Notes: a model not told the origin generated them from the sequence alone. A DNA stretch of 58,982 nucleotides from Spirochaetia bacterium (GCA_026002045.1 BOAV01000004.1:1-58982); one strand, 5' to 3'. Positions 8,190 through 16,088 are shown, numbered from the stretch's first letter. Numbers and translations are program-made.

Positions 8190-8491
8190 GCGCCGGACCC
8201 TCAACGGTAGAGGAATCCATCGAAAGGTGGTTCACGGGTGCGGGTTCAATTCCCGCCCGGCGTTAGTCCAGGGCCACCACACGGACGCGAAAAGGGATAT
8301 GCCAAAATCCGGCATGACCGCAAAAGACGTTTTGCCATTCCTGATTAGCATTAAGCGGCAAAATCATTTGCCCGGAAGTGATGGGTAACACGATACCCTA
8401 AAGACCTGCCAGCGTGAAGGTAGGCCACCGGGATTTTATTTGAGGGATACGCCCTTGCAGTGAGACCGCATTGACGGGTAATCCTGTGCGG
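8190..8491 (+). ncRNA. Structured RNA with tRNA-like 5' domain lacking an anticodon loop
   Basis: Bases 8190-8264 fold like tRNA: acceptor GCGCCGG/CCGGCGT (8190-8196, 8257-8263), D-arm CCTC/GAGG with loop AACGGTA (GG at the 18-19 positions), and T-arm GCGGG/CCCGC with canonical loop TTCAATT (8245-8251). The anticodon arm is instead CCATC/GGTGG capped by GAAA (8217-8230), and no CCA follows. Downstream are further hairpins: ATGCC/GGCAT (8299-8315), TTTTGCC/GGCAAAA (8330-8363), GGGTA/TACCC (8383-8398), CCTGCC/GGTAGG (8405-8424), and CCGC plus ACGGG stems (8466-8491). No reading frame explains the 340-bp gap. A normal tRNA-Ser(CGA) reading is possible only with a mispaired anticodon stem. A tRNA mimic like the domain of bacterial Y RNAs is one idea. 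Confidence 0.6.
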
Positions 8492-8516
8492 CACATTTCT
8501 ATCATAGGAGGGAATA

Positions 8517-8789
8517 ATGGACGATGAAGAAAGGATCAGGGAATGTCAAGCGGAAATAAAAAGGCTCCGGCAAGCTATCCGTGAATATTCCACTGCGTTT
8601 GAAAAAGCTCGGACTATCGACTACAGCAAATTGTTTGAGCTATGGGGTGACTTCGATGATTCAGCGGCGGCCGATGAGGTAAACGAAATCATTGAAGATA
8701 ATGCATTAGGGCCATTTGACGCAATATCATTTATCGCCTGTTGCTTTGGTTATGAACAGGCCATGCAAAAAATCAGGGAGGGGCTATGA
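8517..8789 (+). CDS. Hypothetical coiled-coil protein, 90 aa
   Basis: A highly charged N-terminal helix (MDDEERIRECQAEIKRLRQAIREY) likely forms a coiled coil; the C-terminal part is acidic. AGGAGG precedes the ATG. The stop overlaps the start of the following methyltransferase gene (ATGA at 8786-8789), so the two are translationally coupled and the small protein may be a partner of that enzyme. No family recognised. Confidence 0.65.
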   Translation: MDDEERIRECQAEIKRLRQAIREYSTAFEKARTIDYSKLFELWGDFDDSAAADEVNEIIEDNALGPFDAISFIACCFGYEQAMQKIREGL

Positions 8790-10489
8790 ACCAAACAAGC
8801 AAAAAGGTAAAAGCCTTAATCGCCAATAATGAGGATTTTGAGTGGTACCCTACTACCGATGAAATCCTGCAAAAAATGAATCAGGACTTGCATCTCCTGT
8901 TTAACAAAGGCAACCTCGGCGATAGTTACCGGAGAAGGCGTGAAGAACTGTTTTATTCGCAAAGCAATTACGACAGGGAAACCAAAAAGGAGGTTTATTC
9001 CTATACGGTAAAAAGTTTCCTCGATGTAGGCGCCGGGGATGGACGGGTGTTTGAAGCACTTCACGGTGTTGATAACGATATTGAAATCCGCAGACGTTAC
9101 GGAATAGAGATTGCCAAGGCGCAAGCGGATGACCTTATCAACCGGGATATTTTCATCATCGGGCGGGACTTTTTCAAAACATCCCTCTTTGACAAGCAGT
9201 ACTCCGTTATTTTCAGCAATCCCCCGTATTCCCATTTTGTACCCTGGACGAAAAAGCTCTTTAAGGAGGCTAATTTCGGGGTTATGTATTTGGTCTTGCC
9301 GGTCAGGTGGAAACAGAGCATTGATAAGCGGTGCGGCATTGAACTGTATGACGTAAAGAACATCGGGGAGTTTGACTTCCTTCATGCAGACCGGACGGCA
9401 CGGGCGCGGGTGAACCTTATCCGCATTACCCATAAAAAAGTCAAAGTGGAAGATCGGCAAGGCAGCCGTGTGTATGGTTCCCATATTGAGTACGGGAAAG
9501 AAGATGAACCGGATTCCTTTGAACGGTGGATTAACGAGACCATCGGGACCTTTGAAGCGGAAACAGAGGAAAGTGAAGATGAAAGGTCTTTGAAACTGAA
9601 ACAGCAGGAAATACCGGAACTGGTGGAAAGTTTTGAAGCGGAAGCCAAAGCCTTATTGGACCTGTTTAAGTCAATCGGGAAGACACCGGACCGGGTTATC
9701 AAAGCCTTTAACATTGACCGTAAATCCATTCTGGAAATCATACGGGAAAATATCAGGGGGCTTAAAAACCGGTACTGGAAAATCACCTTCGACAAACTAT
9801 CCGCTATTACCACCCGCCTTACCCACAACACCCGGCACAAATTGCTTTCAGAGATGGAGGAGTTTAACACCCTGGACTTCAATGAGGACAATATCTATTC
9901 CATTGTCATTTGGGTTATCAAGCATTTCAATGAGTACACTAATGAGCAAATTTTATCGGTGTTTGACGCGCTTACCAGCCAAGATTACGTTAAGGCGTAT
10001 AAATCAAATGTCCATTGGACACAGGATAATTGGCGTTATGCGAAGGGAAAAGGGAAACCGGAAAAATATCAACTGGATTACCGGCTGGTCACGCATTGCT
10101 ACAAGAGTTACCGGTATGATCAAAATACGGTTGATGATTTCATTGTCATCTGCCGTAGTCTGGGTTTTAACATCCCGAACTACAGTACCCTTGATTTTGA
10201 GGCAATTGGTGATGAACAACGGTTTTTCGCTACTAATGGCGAACTTGCTTTTACGGTACGGATTTACAAGAACCACAACGCCCACATGAAGATCAACCAG
10301 CAACTTATTATGAAGTTTAACATTGAGGTTGCCCGGCTCCGGCACTGGATAAACAGCTATAAGGATATTCAGCGTGAGTTTGATGTTTCGGTAGTTGAAG
10401 CGTTCAAATTGTGGAATTCACCAAATTTACGACTGCTTGAAACCGGCGATATAAAGCTATTGGGATTTGACGAAAAAAAGTCTGCCTAA
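8786..10489 (+). CDS. SAM-dependent adenine methyltransferase with DUF4942 C-terminus
   Basis: The N-terminal ~240 residues form a class I methyltransferase: motif I FLDVGAGDGRV (78-88) and the catalytic SNPPYS (144-149), as in N6-adenine DNA methyltransferases. Residues ~290-560 match DUF4942-type C-terminal regions found behind such methyltransferases on phages and plasmids (for example RYAKGKGKPEKYQLDYRLV and ARLRHWINSYKDIQREFDVS). The likely role is modification of element DNA. No restriction endonuclease gene is adjacent, so it looks like an orphan methylase protecting the element. It overlaps the 90-aa gene by four bases and is followed by a clear terminator. Confidence 0.82.
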   Translation: MNQTSKKVKALIANNEDFEWYPTTDEILQKMNQDLHLLFNKGNLGDSYRRRREELFYSQSNYDRETKKEVYSYTVKSFLDVGAGDGRVFEALHGVDNDIEIRRRYGIEIAKAQADDLINRDIFIIGRDFFKTSLFDKQYSVIFSNPPYSHFVPWTKKLFKEANFGVMYLVLPVRWKQSIDKRCGIELYDVKNIGEFDFLHADRTARARVNLIRITHKKVKVEDRQGSRVYGSHIEYGKEDEPDSFERWINETIGTFEAETEESEDERSLKLKQQEIPELVESFEAEAKALLDLFKSIGKTPDRVIKAFNIDRKSILEIIRENIRGLKNRYWKITFDKLSAITTRLTHNTRHKLLSEMEEFNTLDFNEDNIYSIVIWVIKHFNEYTNEQILSVFDALTSQDYVKAYKSNVHWTQDNWRYAKGKGKPEKYQLDYRLVTHCYKSYRYDQNTVDDFIVICRSLGFNIPNYSTLDFEAIGDEQRFFATNGELAFTVRIYKNHNAHMKINQQLIMKFNIEVARLRHWINSYKDIQREFDVSVVEAFKLWNSPNLRLLETGDIKLLGFDEKKSA

Positions 10490-10523
10490 TCTATTGAATG
10501 TCCTATCTGGGAGTAGAGCATGA

Positions 10524-10549
10524 GGGCGGGATTTCCCCGCCCTTTTTTT
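10524..10549 (+). terminator. Intrinsic terminator after the DUF4942 methyltransferase
   Basis: GGGCGGG (10524-10530) pairs with CCCGCCC (10536-10542), followed directly by seven Ts. It ends the 8517-10489 operon. Confidence 0.85.
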
Positions 10550-10659
10550 GTACTAAGCCATTTCTTCATTTAAATATTATCTATGTGTAGTCGCAATGCT
10601 ACAAACCATCTGTATAGAAGGTTATATCGTAATCCGGGAAATACTACTTTGGGGGGGAT

Positions 10660-10884
10660 ATGAAAACCGAATGGATGAAGTACAATCCGGTACGGAAAGA
10701 CGCTATGTGCTGGACCTGCAAACGCAAAGGGCATGGGTGTAATGAAAACATGCGGGCTATAGTTGAACGGTGCCATGTGGGATGTATGACTGGCTATGTT
10801 TCCAAGGCCGCAAAATGCTCTATGGCGGAATGGGAGAAAGCAATGCATCACCGGGCATTGGGGAACTATTCTGACAGCCTATAA
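10660..10884 (+). CDS. Hypothetical Cys-rich protein, 74 aa
   Basis: The protein has CWTCKRKGHGC near residues 17-27 and further Cys at ~38, 42 and 53, a pattern fitting a small zinc-binding protein. A run of Gs (TGGGGGGGATATG) gives the ribosome site. Family unknown. A second frame overlapping its 3' end (10796-11032) encodes an acidic stretch without a good start, so the original gene may have been longer and frameshifted. Confidence 0.5.
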   Translation: MKTEWMKYNPVRKDAMCWTCKRKGHGCNENMRAIVERCHVGCMTGYVSKAAKCSMAEWEKAMHHRALGNYSDSL

Positions 10885-11032
10885 TGAAGCGCATTTGTTT
10901 GACAGTGGTTCTGATTTCAATTACCGCGTTTTCAATGATCCGCACTGCGAGGACAAGAGCCATGAGGAACACTGGCTAGTCATTTCGTTCTATCAGGATC
11001 ATGTAATTAAACCTGAAAATGAGCTGCTATAA
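10870..11032 (+). pseudogene. Acidic frame without own start, possible frameshifted continuation
   Basis: In the +2 frame, the residues YNEAHLFDSGSDFNYRVF, then NDPHCEDKSHEEHWLVISFY, look like genuine protein rather than shadow sequence, but there is no ribosome site or start nearby (the first ATG of the frame is at 10796, inside the 74-aa gene). It may be the displaced C-terminal part of the upstream gene or a gene that lost its start. Confidence 0.3.
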
Positions 11033-11044
11033 AGGAGGATTATT

Positions 11045-11296
11045 ATGGGTGTTCCATTTTGGAGCCGCCCTGCGTCCAATGAATGTATGCTGATAGATTT
11101 GCTGGGGCAGTCTCAATGGGATGCCCTGGCACTAAAGGTCTATGATACATGGCTGCACCGATGGGTTCACCGGTATGTCTATGCCGATTTGATGAGGCAA
11201 GGGGAAACGTGGAAAAAGCGCAAGTGGTTTTCCCACCATGCAAAAAAAATATTTCTGGAAAACTGTAAAATTTTTCAACAAGGAGGAAATTTATGA
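11045..11296 (+). CDS. Hypothetical protein, 83 aa
   Basis: A small basic, Trp- and Tyr-rich helical protein starting behind AAAGGAGG. The central stretch WLHRWVHRYVYADLMRQGETWKKRKW is strongly aromatic and basic, compatible with nucleic acid or membrane contact. No family recognised. Its stop overlaps the next start (ATGA, 11293-11296), so the two genes are coupled. Confidence 0.55.
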   Translation: MGVPFWSRPASNECMLIDLLGQSQWDALALKVYDTWLHRWVHRYVYADLMRQGETWKKRKWFSHHAKKIFLENCKIFQQGGNL

Positions 11297-11544
11297 CATT
11301 ACCAGAAGCGCACAAGCAATTTATCGAAATCTTTCATACGAAGCTCAATCCATTTCTGGATGGCTTACTAATGATTGTGACCAAGAGAACGGTAATTGAC
11401 GTTTTCAAGTTCGATGATTGGCTGCATGAACAACACGGTAATTATGAGGATGATGGCAAATGTTTGAATGACATCATCAGCGAGAAATACGGCAAAGGCG
11501 CTGTCAACATGATAAAAGAGTTGATTTGTCCAGGAGCGGCTTAA
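11293..11544 (+). CDS. Hypothetical protein, 83 aa
   Basis: This small soluble protein starts within the preceding stop codon, behind AAGGAGG. It is mixed-charge and predicted mostly helical. I do not recognise a family. The tight overlap argues that it works with, or is at least co-expressed with, the preceding gene. A small inverted repeat CCGGTT/AACCGG (11574-11592) follows it. Confidence 0.55.
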   Translation: MTLPEAHKQFIEIFHTKLNPFLDGLLMIVTKRTVIDVFKFDDWLHEQHGNYEDDGKCLNDIISEKYGKGAVNMIKELICPGAA

Positions 11545-11611
11545 TGGGATGGATGTTTATCTATAGCTACAAGCCGGTTACTAAGCAACCGGTAATTAAT
11601 AGGAGGTTACT

Positions 11612-11873
11612 ATGCCGAACTGGTGTGAAAACTACTTGAAAGTAGTAGGTGATAGAAAAGACCTGGATAGTTTTCTGGCCGAATCTTTTTCAAAACAAAA
11701 AGTATACCGGCTTATCTTTCACGCTGGAATACAGCGAAGGCGGCGTAGGGTTCAGGGGTATCTTTGAAGGCCAGAACGGTGAAGTCCTCCAAAATAATTG
11801 CTGGGATATGACCCGCGAGGACATGATCGAACTCGGTTATCTGGATGAAGACGAGGACGAGGAAACCGCATAA
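11612..11873 (+). pseudogene. YubB/Api92-like (DUF1281) protein, frameshifted
   Basis: ATG 11612 behind TAGGAGG reads MPNWCENYLKVVGDRKDLDS, the characteristic start of the DUF1281/Api92-like ferredoxin-fold family found on plasmids and phages. After ~30 residues this frame runs into arginine-rich nonsense and stops at 11766. The proper continuation (YTGLSFTLEYSEGGVGFRG, ending EDEDEETA) lies in the +1 frame and ends at 11873. The shift falls in an A/T-rich stretch around 11690-11703 (TTTTTC, AAAAC, AAAAAG). A mid-portion usual for the family also seems missing. It is probably a decayed gene. Confidence 0.6.
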
Positions 11874-11946
11874 GAGGCATGTGGAACGTAGTTCCACTTC
11901 GATTTACATGTGCAGCGATTCCGCAGCACCTATAAAGAAGGTATCT

Positions 11947-12825
11947 ATGAAAATAACCAACAAGTTGGATCTTCCGGCTGGACTGGTAAAAGCGGTCTCA
12001 ACGGAACGGCACAATGAGCCGGGGTGTATTTCGGCTACCACCCTCTTGCAGGGAGTGAAGCATATCATCCTTACGGATCGCCATTGGGATGAATTAGAGG
12101 ATGATGTTGCAGATCGAATTTGGGCCATCTGGGGAACGGCGGTACATTCCCTTTTGGAACAGGAAGGAGAGAACGACTTTGCCGAACAGGTGATGAGTTA
12201 CCCGGTGGGGGATATTACCTTAACCGGACGAATCGACAACTACGATATGAAAAAAGGTATTATCTGCGATTATAAAACCGCTTCAGTCAATAAAGTCAAG
12301 TTCAATAACTTTAGCGACTGGTGGTATCAGGGAATGATTTATGCCTGGCTGTTACGGAAAAATGATTTCATCGTCAATAAATGCCGGTTTATCACTCTCT
12401 TGAAAGACCATAGCAAAATTGATGCTGTCCGTGACCATCAATATCCCCAAAATCCGGTATTCGTCTATGAGTTCGATGTTAGCTTCCTTAAAATTCTCCA
12501 AATTGAAAAGTTCATTAAGAATAAGGTCCGGGAATATGTCAGATGTGCAGCATTGGGGGACGGCGATATACCCCCCTGTACTCCCGATGAACGGTGGGAC
12601 AAGGCGACCAAATATGCTGTCAAGAAGAAAGGCCGGAAAACCGCAATCCGGCTTCTTGACAGACAAGCGGAAGCGGAGGAAATGGCCGCCGATCTCGGCA
12701 AAGGCCACTACGTTGAAACACGCCCCGGTGAATCCACCAAATGCCTATCATATTGCCGGTGCTGCGGGTTCTGTAACTATTATCAGGACTGCGTAAAGGC
12801 CGTAGACGAAAAGATAGCGGTATAA
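11947..12825 (+). CDS. PD-(D/E)XK nuclease, RecB/Cas4-like
   Basis: From ATG 11947 (better ribosome site than the in-frame ATG 11845) the protein has 292 residues. GTAVHSLLEQ (63-72, conserved His), TGRID (94-98) and CDYKTAS (107-113; D-x-K) are the metal-binding core of PD-(D/E)XK exonucleases. A C-terminal cluster CLSYCRCCGFCNYYQDC could bind zinc or an iron-sulfur cluster, as in Cas4/AddB-type nucleases. With the RecA-like ATPase and SSB just downstream it forms a phage-style recombination set, probably processing DNA ends. Confidence 0.75.
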   Translation: MKITNKLDLPAGLVKAVSTERHNEPGCISATTLLQGVKHIILTDRHWDELEDDVADRIWAIWGTAVHSLLEQEGENDFAEQVMSYPVGDITLTGRIDNYDMKKGIICDYKTASVNKVKFNNFSDWWYQGMIYAWLLRKNDFIVNKCRFITLLKDHSKIDAVRDHQYPQNPVFVYEFDVSFLKILQIEKFIKNKVREYVRCAALGDGDIPPCTPDERWDKATKYAVKKKGRKTAIRLLDRQAEAEEMAADLGKGHYVETRPGESTKCLSYCRCCGFCNYYQDCVKAVDEKIAV

Positions 12826-12864
12826 AGATCATATTAGTCCCATTGTGGACGAAGGAGTGTTTAT

Positions 12865-13956
12865 ATGGCTTTTAAGAAAGCGGAACGTACCCAACTGTAT
12901 TTGAGGTGCGCGTTATTCGGCCCGTCTGGTTCCGGGAAAACCATGACGGCCTTGCTGATGGCGAAGGGGATCGCGGAAAAAATGGGCGCCCCCTTTGCGG
13001 TCATTGATACGGAGGCCCGGTCAGCGTCCAAATATGCGGACCGGTTTACCTTTGATGTCGAGGATCTCGAAGAGAAGAACATTGACCGCTATATCAGAGC
13101 AATGGACGAATGTATCAAAGTCGGGTACAAGGTACTGGTGATTGATTCCCTTTCCCATGCGTGGCGGGATTTGACCGAGGAAGTTGACCGTATCGCCCAG
13201 AACAGTACCAGCAAAAACACCTTTTCGGCGTGGGGCAAAGTCAGCCCGAAGCAAAAGCGTTTGGTTGAAGCTATCCTTAAATTCCCCGGCCATATCATTA
13301 CAACCATGCGGAGTAAAACCGAATGGGTGATCGCGCCAAACAAGGATGGGAAGATTGCGCCGGAAAAGATGGGGCTTGCGCCGGAACAGGGGAAGGGTAT
13401 CGAGTACGAATTTGACCTGCTCATGGAACTTGACCAGAAGCATCAGGCCACCGTGACTAAGGACCGGACCGGAAAGTATCAGGATGCGGTCATTGACAAG
13501 CCGGGGGAAGAATTCGGCGTTGCCCTCTATGAATGGCTTTCAAATGGGACTGCGGTTCCGGCTCCGGTTCCTGCGCCTGTACCGGAAGTGAAACCCGCCA
13601 AAACTGTTAAGGCAAAAGCCGGGGATGTGAAAACATCTCCTGCCAAAACAGCCCCCGCCAAAACGCCCTCTGCGGATCAGCCGCCGAGCGGAAGCCTGAA
13701 AGACAAGGGTAAAGAGCTTGTGCAGCAAATCGGGGAACTCATTACCGCCGTCTCGGAATCCGGGCAGGCTTATTTTGACGAAGGGGAAAAAGATGGAGCC
13801 CGGCAAATCATTGAGTCTATCAAAGTAGATGAAGCGGGTATCAGGGACTTGGGAGACCTTAAAAAGTTCCTGGATGATGAGCTTACCAAGCGCAAAACCG
13901 CCAACGCTTCAAAGGCGGTGATCCCCGCATCCGTACCGGCCACCAAAGCCGCCTAA
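12865..13956 (+). CDS. Phage-type RecA-like/Sak4-like AAA ATPase
   Basis: The first ~215 residues form a RecA-fold ATPase of the AAA_24/phage nucleotide-binding family: Walker A GPSGSGKT (19-26), Walker B KVLVIDS (89-95), and the block WGKVSPKQKRLV. Such proteins (Sak4-like) act as single-strand annealing or recombination ATPases and usually sit near ssb, as here. Residues ~220-265 are a Pro/Ala/Lys-rich linker, and a C-terminal helical segment follows, longer than in most phage versions. A very strong terminator follows. Confidence 0.8.
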   Translation: MAFKKAERTQLYLRCALFGPSGSGKTMTALLMAKGIAEKMGAPFAVIDTEARSASKYADRFTFDVEDLEEKNIDRYIRAMDECIKVGYKVLVIDSLSHAWRDLTEEVDRIAQNSTSKNTFSAWGKVSPKQKRLVEAILKFPGHIITTMRSKTEWVIAPNKDGKIAPEKMGLAPEQGKGIEYEFDLLMELDQKHQATVTKDRTGKYQDAVIDKPGEEFGVALYEWLSNGTAVPAPVPAPVPEVKPAKTVKAKAGDVKTSPAKTAPAKTPSADQPPSGSLKDKGKELVQQIGELITAVSESGQAYFDEGEKDGARQIIESIKVDEAGIRDLGDLKKFLDDELTKRKTANASKAVIPASVPATKAA

Positions 13957-13974
13957 CCCCTTCATCGGTTCCCT

Positions 13975-14033
13975 GGCTGATACTGTTCCCGGACGGTTCC
14001 CTCCCTCCCGGTAAAACAGTATCGGCCTTTTTT
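13975..14033 (+). terminator. Strong terminator, 13-bp stem
   Basis: GGCTGATACTGTT (13975-13987) pairs with AACAGTATCGGCC (14015-14027) with one T-G wobble, followed by TTTTTT. The 27-nt loop itself contains GG/CC-rich sequence. It ends the nuclease/ATPase unit. A weak member of the GGCCGCC hairpin family follows at 14036-14060. Confidence 0.8.
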
Positions 14034-14090
14034 ATAAGCCGCTTATTTTCATGGCGGTCTAAATATCAATTCCTTCATAGGAGACGTATC

Positions 14091-14861
14091 ATGCGCACAG
14101 CAAATACCGTACCCCTTTCTATCCTTGACCGGATGGGGTATACCAATCCGACTGTTATCAGGGATTGGAAAAAAATCTTTTCCAGAAAAACGCCGAAACA
14201 AGCGGAGCCTAAACCGGCTATCGAAGTACCGGTCAAGCCGGTGAAAAAAGCAAGGGTAAAGAAGGATGAAGTAAAACCGGAAACCGGTCCCTTCATACTA
14301 ACCCGTCAAGACAGCCCGGCTGATTTTGAAAAGATGTCCTTTGTCCTCAAAGCCCGGTTAGCGGATGCGAAGAAGGAGGTCCTTACGGTCCTCCATGTTG
14401 AGCAGACCAAAACGGGCAGCCGCCTTATCGCCTGTGACGGCTTACGGCTCCACTTTGCCGAGATAAATCGGAAAATCAAGGGTGGGGATTACAAGCCGGT
14501 CGTGACCAAAGACCGTATCAGTCTTGGTGAACCGGTAGCGGGCATCGTGTTTCCGAATTGGGTAAAGGTGATCCCGGAAAATACCGAGAAACGTGCGGTC
14601 ATTGACCTTGCGGATACCGGTATGGGAAAAGACCGGGACCAGACGGAACGGTTGTCCTGGGTATTCCATTCCTTTGCGAATCAGACCGGGGAACTCATCA
14701 ACCTGCGCTTTCTCGAAGACCTCATTAAGACAAAATGGCTGGTCTATTGCCAGAGCCAAAAAAACAAGGCGATGGTACTGAAAGAAAAGGGAGCGGAAAA
14801 TTCTGTATTCGCAGTTATCATCCCCCTGCCGGAAGCTGATGCCGTAAAGCAAGCAGCGTAA
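14091..14861 (+). CDS. Hypothetical protein, possible sliding-clamp-like C-terminal domain
   Basis: The 256-residue protein has a basic N-terminal region with a Pro/Lys linker (residues ~35-65), then a beta-rich domain. The segments VLTVLHVEQ, LIACDGLRLHFAEI, FPNWVKVIPEN, GELINLRFLEDLI and a final FAVIIPL resemble in order the last domain of DNA polymerase III beta clamps, but this is a visual resemblance only. Lying between the RecA-like ATPase and SSB, a role in replication or recombination of the element is plausible. Confidence 0.5.
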   Translation: MRTANTVPLSILDRMGYTNPTVIRDWKKIFSRKTPKQAEPKPAIEVPVKPVKKARVKKDEVKPETGPFILTRQDSPADFEKMSFVLKARLADAKKEVLTVLHVEQTKTGSRLIACDGLRLHFAEINRKIKGGDYKPVVTKDRISLGEPVAGIVFPNWVKVIPENTEKRAVIDLADTGMGKDRDQTERLSWVFHSFANQTGELINLRFLEDLIKTKWLVYCQSQKNKAMVLKEKGAENSVFAVIIPLPEADAVKQAA

Positions 14862-14876
14862 TCAGCCGTCATTCAA

Positions 14877-14901
14877 AAGCCGCTCTATTATAGAACGGCT
14901 T
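14877..14901 (+). repeat. Hairpin upstream of ssb
   Basis: AAGCCG (14877-14882) pairs with CGGCTT (14896-14901); after a C-A mismatch, TCTA pairs with TAGA. CAAGGAGC and the GTG start of ssb follow. It is a member of the island's GCC/GGC intercistronic hairpin family. Confidence 0.6.
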
Positions 14902-14925
14902 CATTTTATTCAAGGAGCAAGGAAC

Positions 14926-15315
14926 GTGAACAATCTCAATTCTATTCTCATCGAAGGAAACCTGATACGAGACCCGGAGTACCGTGAAACGGCGAAAGGA
15001 ACGCCGGTTTGCAATTTCAGTATCGCTTCAAACCGCTTCTTTAAGCAGGGTGAGGAGATAGAAAAGGAAGTTAGCTTTTTCGATGTGGAATCGTGGTCGA
15101 AGCTCGCACAGAACGTCCAAAATCTGGGACACAAAGGCCGGGGGGTGCGGGTAGTCGGGCGGTTGAAGCAAGACCGCTGGACCGCCCCTGATGGAAAATC
15201 CCGGTCCAAAGTAACCATTGTGGCGGAGCATGTCGAGTTCCGCCCGGACTTTAAGCGGGAAGAAGCCGGGGAACAGCAGGGCGATGACGGGGAAGGTTTA
15301 GCCGCTGGTTTCTAA
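14926..15315 (+). CDS. ssb: Single-stranded DNA-binding protein
   Basis: A 129-residue SSB with GTG start behind AAGGAG. NSILIEGNLIRDPEYRETAKGTPVCNFSIASNR is the typical OB-fold start, followed by FFDVESWSKLA and GVRVVGRLKQDRW. It coats single-stranded DNA during replication or recombination. The C-terminal tail is short and ends GLAAGF rather than the usual acidic DDDIPF-type tip; a few Asp/Glu precede it, so partner binding may be altered. It is an element-borne copy next to the recombination genes. Confidence 0.92.
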   Translation: MNNLNSILIEGNLIRDPEYRETAKGTPVCNFSIASNRFFKQGEEIEKEVSFFDVESWSKLAQNVQNLGHKGRGVRVVGRLKQDRWTAPDGKSRSKVTIVAEHVEFRPDFKREEAGEQQGDDGEGLAAGF

Positions 15316-15338
15316 AAGAACGGCATGAATCGGCAAAG

Positions 15339-15361
15339 GGCCGCTCCAATATGGGGCGGCC
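15339..15361 (+). repeat. GGCCGCC-type hairpin
   Basis: GGCCGC (15339-15344) pairs with GCGGCC (15356-15361), extended by T-G, C-G and C-G pairs around loop AATAT. GGGGAGG and ATG 15386 follow. Confidence 0.7.
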
Positions 15362-15385
15362 TATTTTAATCAGGGGAGGATTATA

Positions 15386-15757
15386 ATGGGGCCAAAAGAA
15401 AAGCACTGCATTGACATTCACGAAAAGGCGGAAGCGGTGGGTATCACAAGCCCGGTAGTTATTGACAGTAGCTTACTTAAAATGATGACGCCGAATCCGT
15501 ATTTAGCCTCAATCGGTGTTTCACTTGAAGAACGGATAGAAAATCTCCTGGGATTGGTGAAAGCCAATCTCCATACCGGGAAAGATTCAGAAAGAGTTGA
15601 AAAGAAAGATTATTTACCATTTATGGTTTTGAAAGGGCCGCTTGTAAAGGAAGAATTTCTGTCCGTTATCGTAAATGTTGAAACCAAAGGAGAGGACAGA
15701 ACGGTCATCACGCTCTCACCGGCTGACAATGGTGATTGCGGTGAATGTGCCGTATAG
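15386..15757 (+). CDS. Hypothetical protein, 123 aa
   Basis: A soluble protein of mixed alpha/beta character with no motif I recognise. The C-terminus ends CGECAV, a possible metal-binding or redox pair. It has its own hairpin and strong ribosome site, like the neighbouring element genes, and is conserved-looking in codon use. Confidence 0.55.
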   Translation: MGPKEKHCIDIHEKAEAVGITSPVVIDSSLLKMMTPNPYLASIGVSLEERIENLLGLVKANLHTGKDSERVEKKDYLPFMVLKGPLVKEEFLSVIVNVETKGEDRTVITLSPADNGDCGECAV

Positions 15758-15766
15758 ACTTACTTC

Positions 15767-15784
15767 GCCCCATGTATTTGGGGC
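15767..15784 (+). repeat. Intercistronic hairpin GCCCCA/TGGGGC
   Basis: GCCCCA (15767-15772) pairs with TGGGGC (15779-15784) around loop TGTATT, followed by CGGGAGGA and ATG 15809. The position is the same as the GGCCGCC hairpins but the stem sequence differs, suggesting that structure rather than sequence is retained. Confidence 0.6.
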
Positions 15785-15808
15785 ATATTTCTTTCGGGAG
15801 GACCATGT

Positions 15809-16039
15809 ATGTTTCCAATATTAGGAATAATCGCAGCCGGTGTTGCATCGGCTTTGACCGCTGGGGAAGCGGCGGTTATCGCGGCAAGTGTAGGAGCCGC
15901 TACCGCAATCGGGACAAATGCGTTAACCAAAAAAAACCATGAAGTATCTGATAAAAACTCAGATGCAGATATTGATGATGAAGATATTAAGGAAGCGGTT
16001 GCGCTGGCTTTGAAAATAGTCAAAAACCGTAAAGAATAA
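15809..16039 (+). CDS. Small Ala/Gly-rich membrane protein, 76 aa
   Basis: Residues 1-40 (MFPILGIIAAGVASALTAGE onward) are Ala/Gly/Ile-rich with one or two likely membrane helices; residues 45-76 are acidic then basic and soluble. This is the last + strand gene before a convergent terminator. The Gly/Ala-rich hydrophobic part resembles bacteriocin-like or holin-like peptides, but I have no family match and would not assign toxicity. Confidence 0.55.
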   Translation: MFPILGIIAAGVASALTAGEAAVIAASVGAATAIGTNALTKKNHEVSDKNSDADIDDEDIKEAVALALKIVKNRKE

Positions 16040-16050
16040 ATCGGAACACA

Positions 16051-16088
16051 GTTCAAAAGAGCGGGTGTAAAAGCCCGCTCTTTTGAAC
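16051..16088. terminator. Bidirectional terminator, 15-bp perfect stem
   Basis: GTTCAAAAGAGCGGG (16051-16065) pairs perfectly with CCCGCTCTTTTGAAC (16074-16088) around an 8-nt loop, with T-rich sequence on the + side. It separates the + strand module from the convergent - strand operon ending at 16093. Confidence 0.8.

Noticed and set aside
8190..8264. Ordinary tRNA-Ser(CGA)
   Set aside because: A 7-nt anticodon loop ATCGAAA leaves only two paired bases in the stem, whereas CCATC/GGTGG with GAAA pairs fully; serine tRNAs also need a long variable arm that is not visible.
8816..9891. - strand frames of 169-222 codons
   Set aside because: Antisense to the DUF4942 methyltransferase with clear NPPY motif on the + strand.
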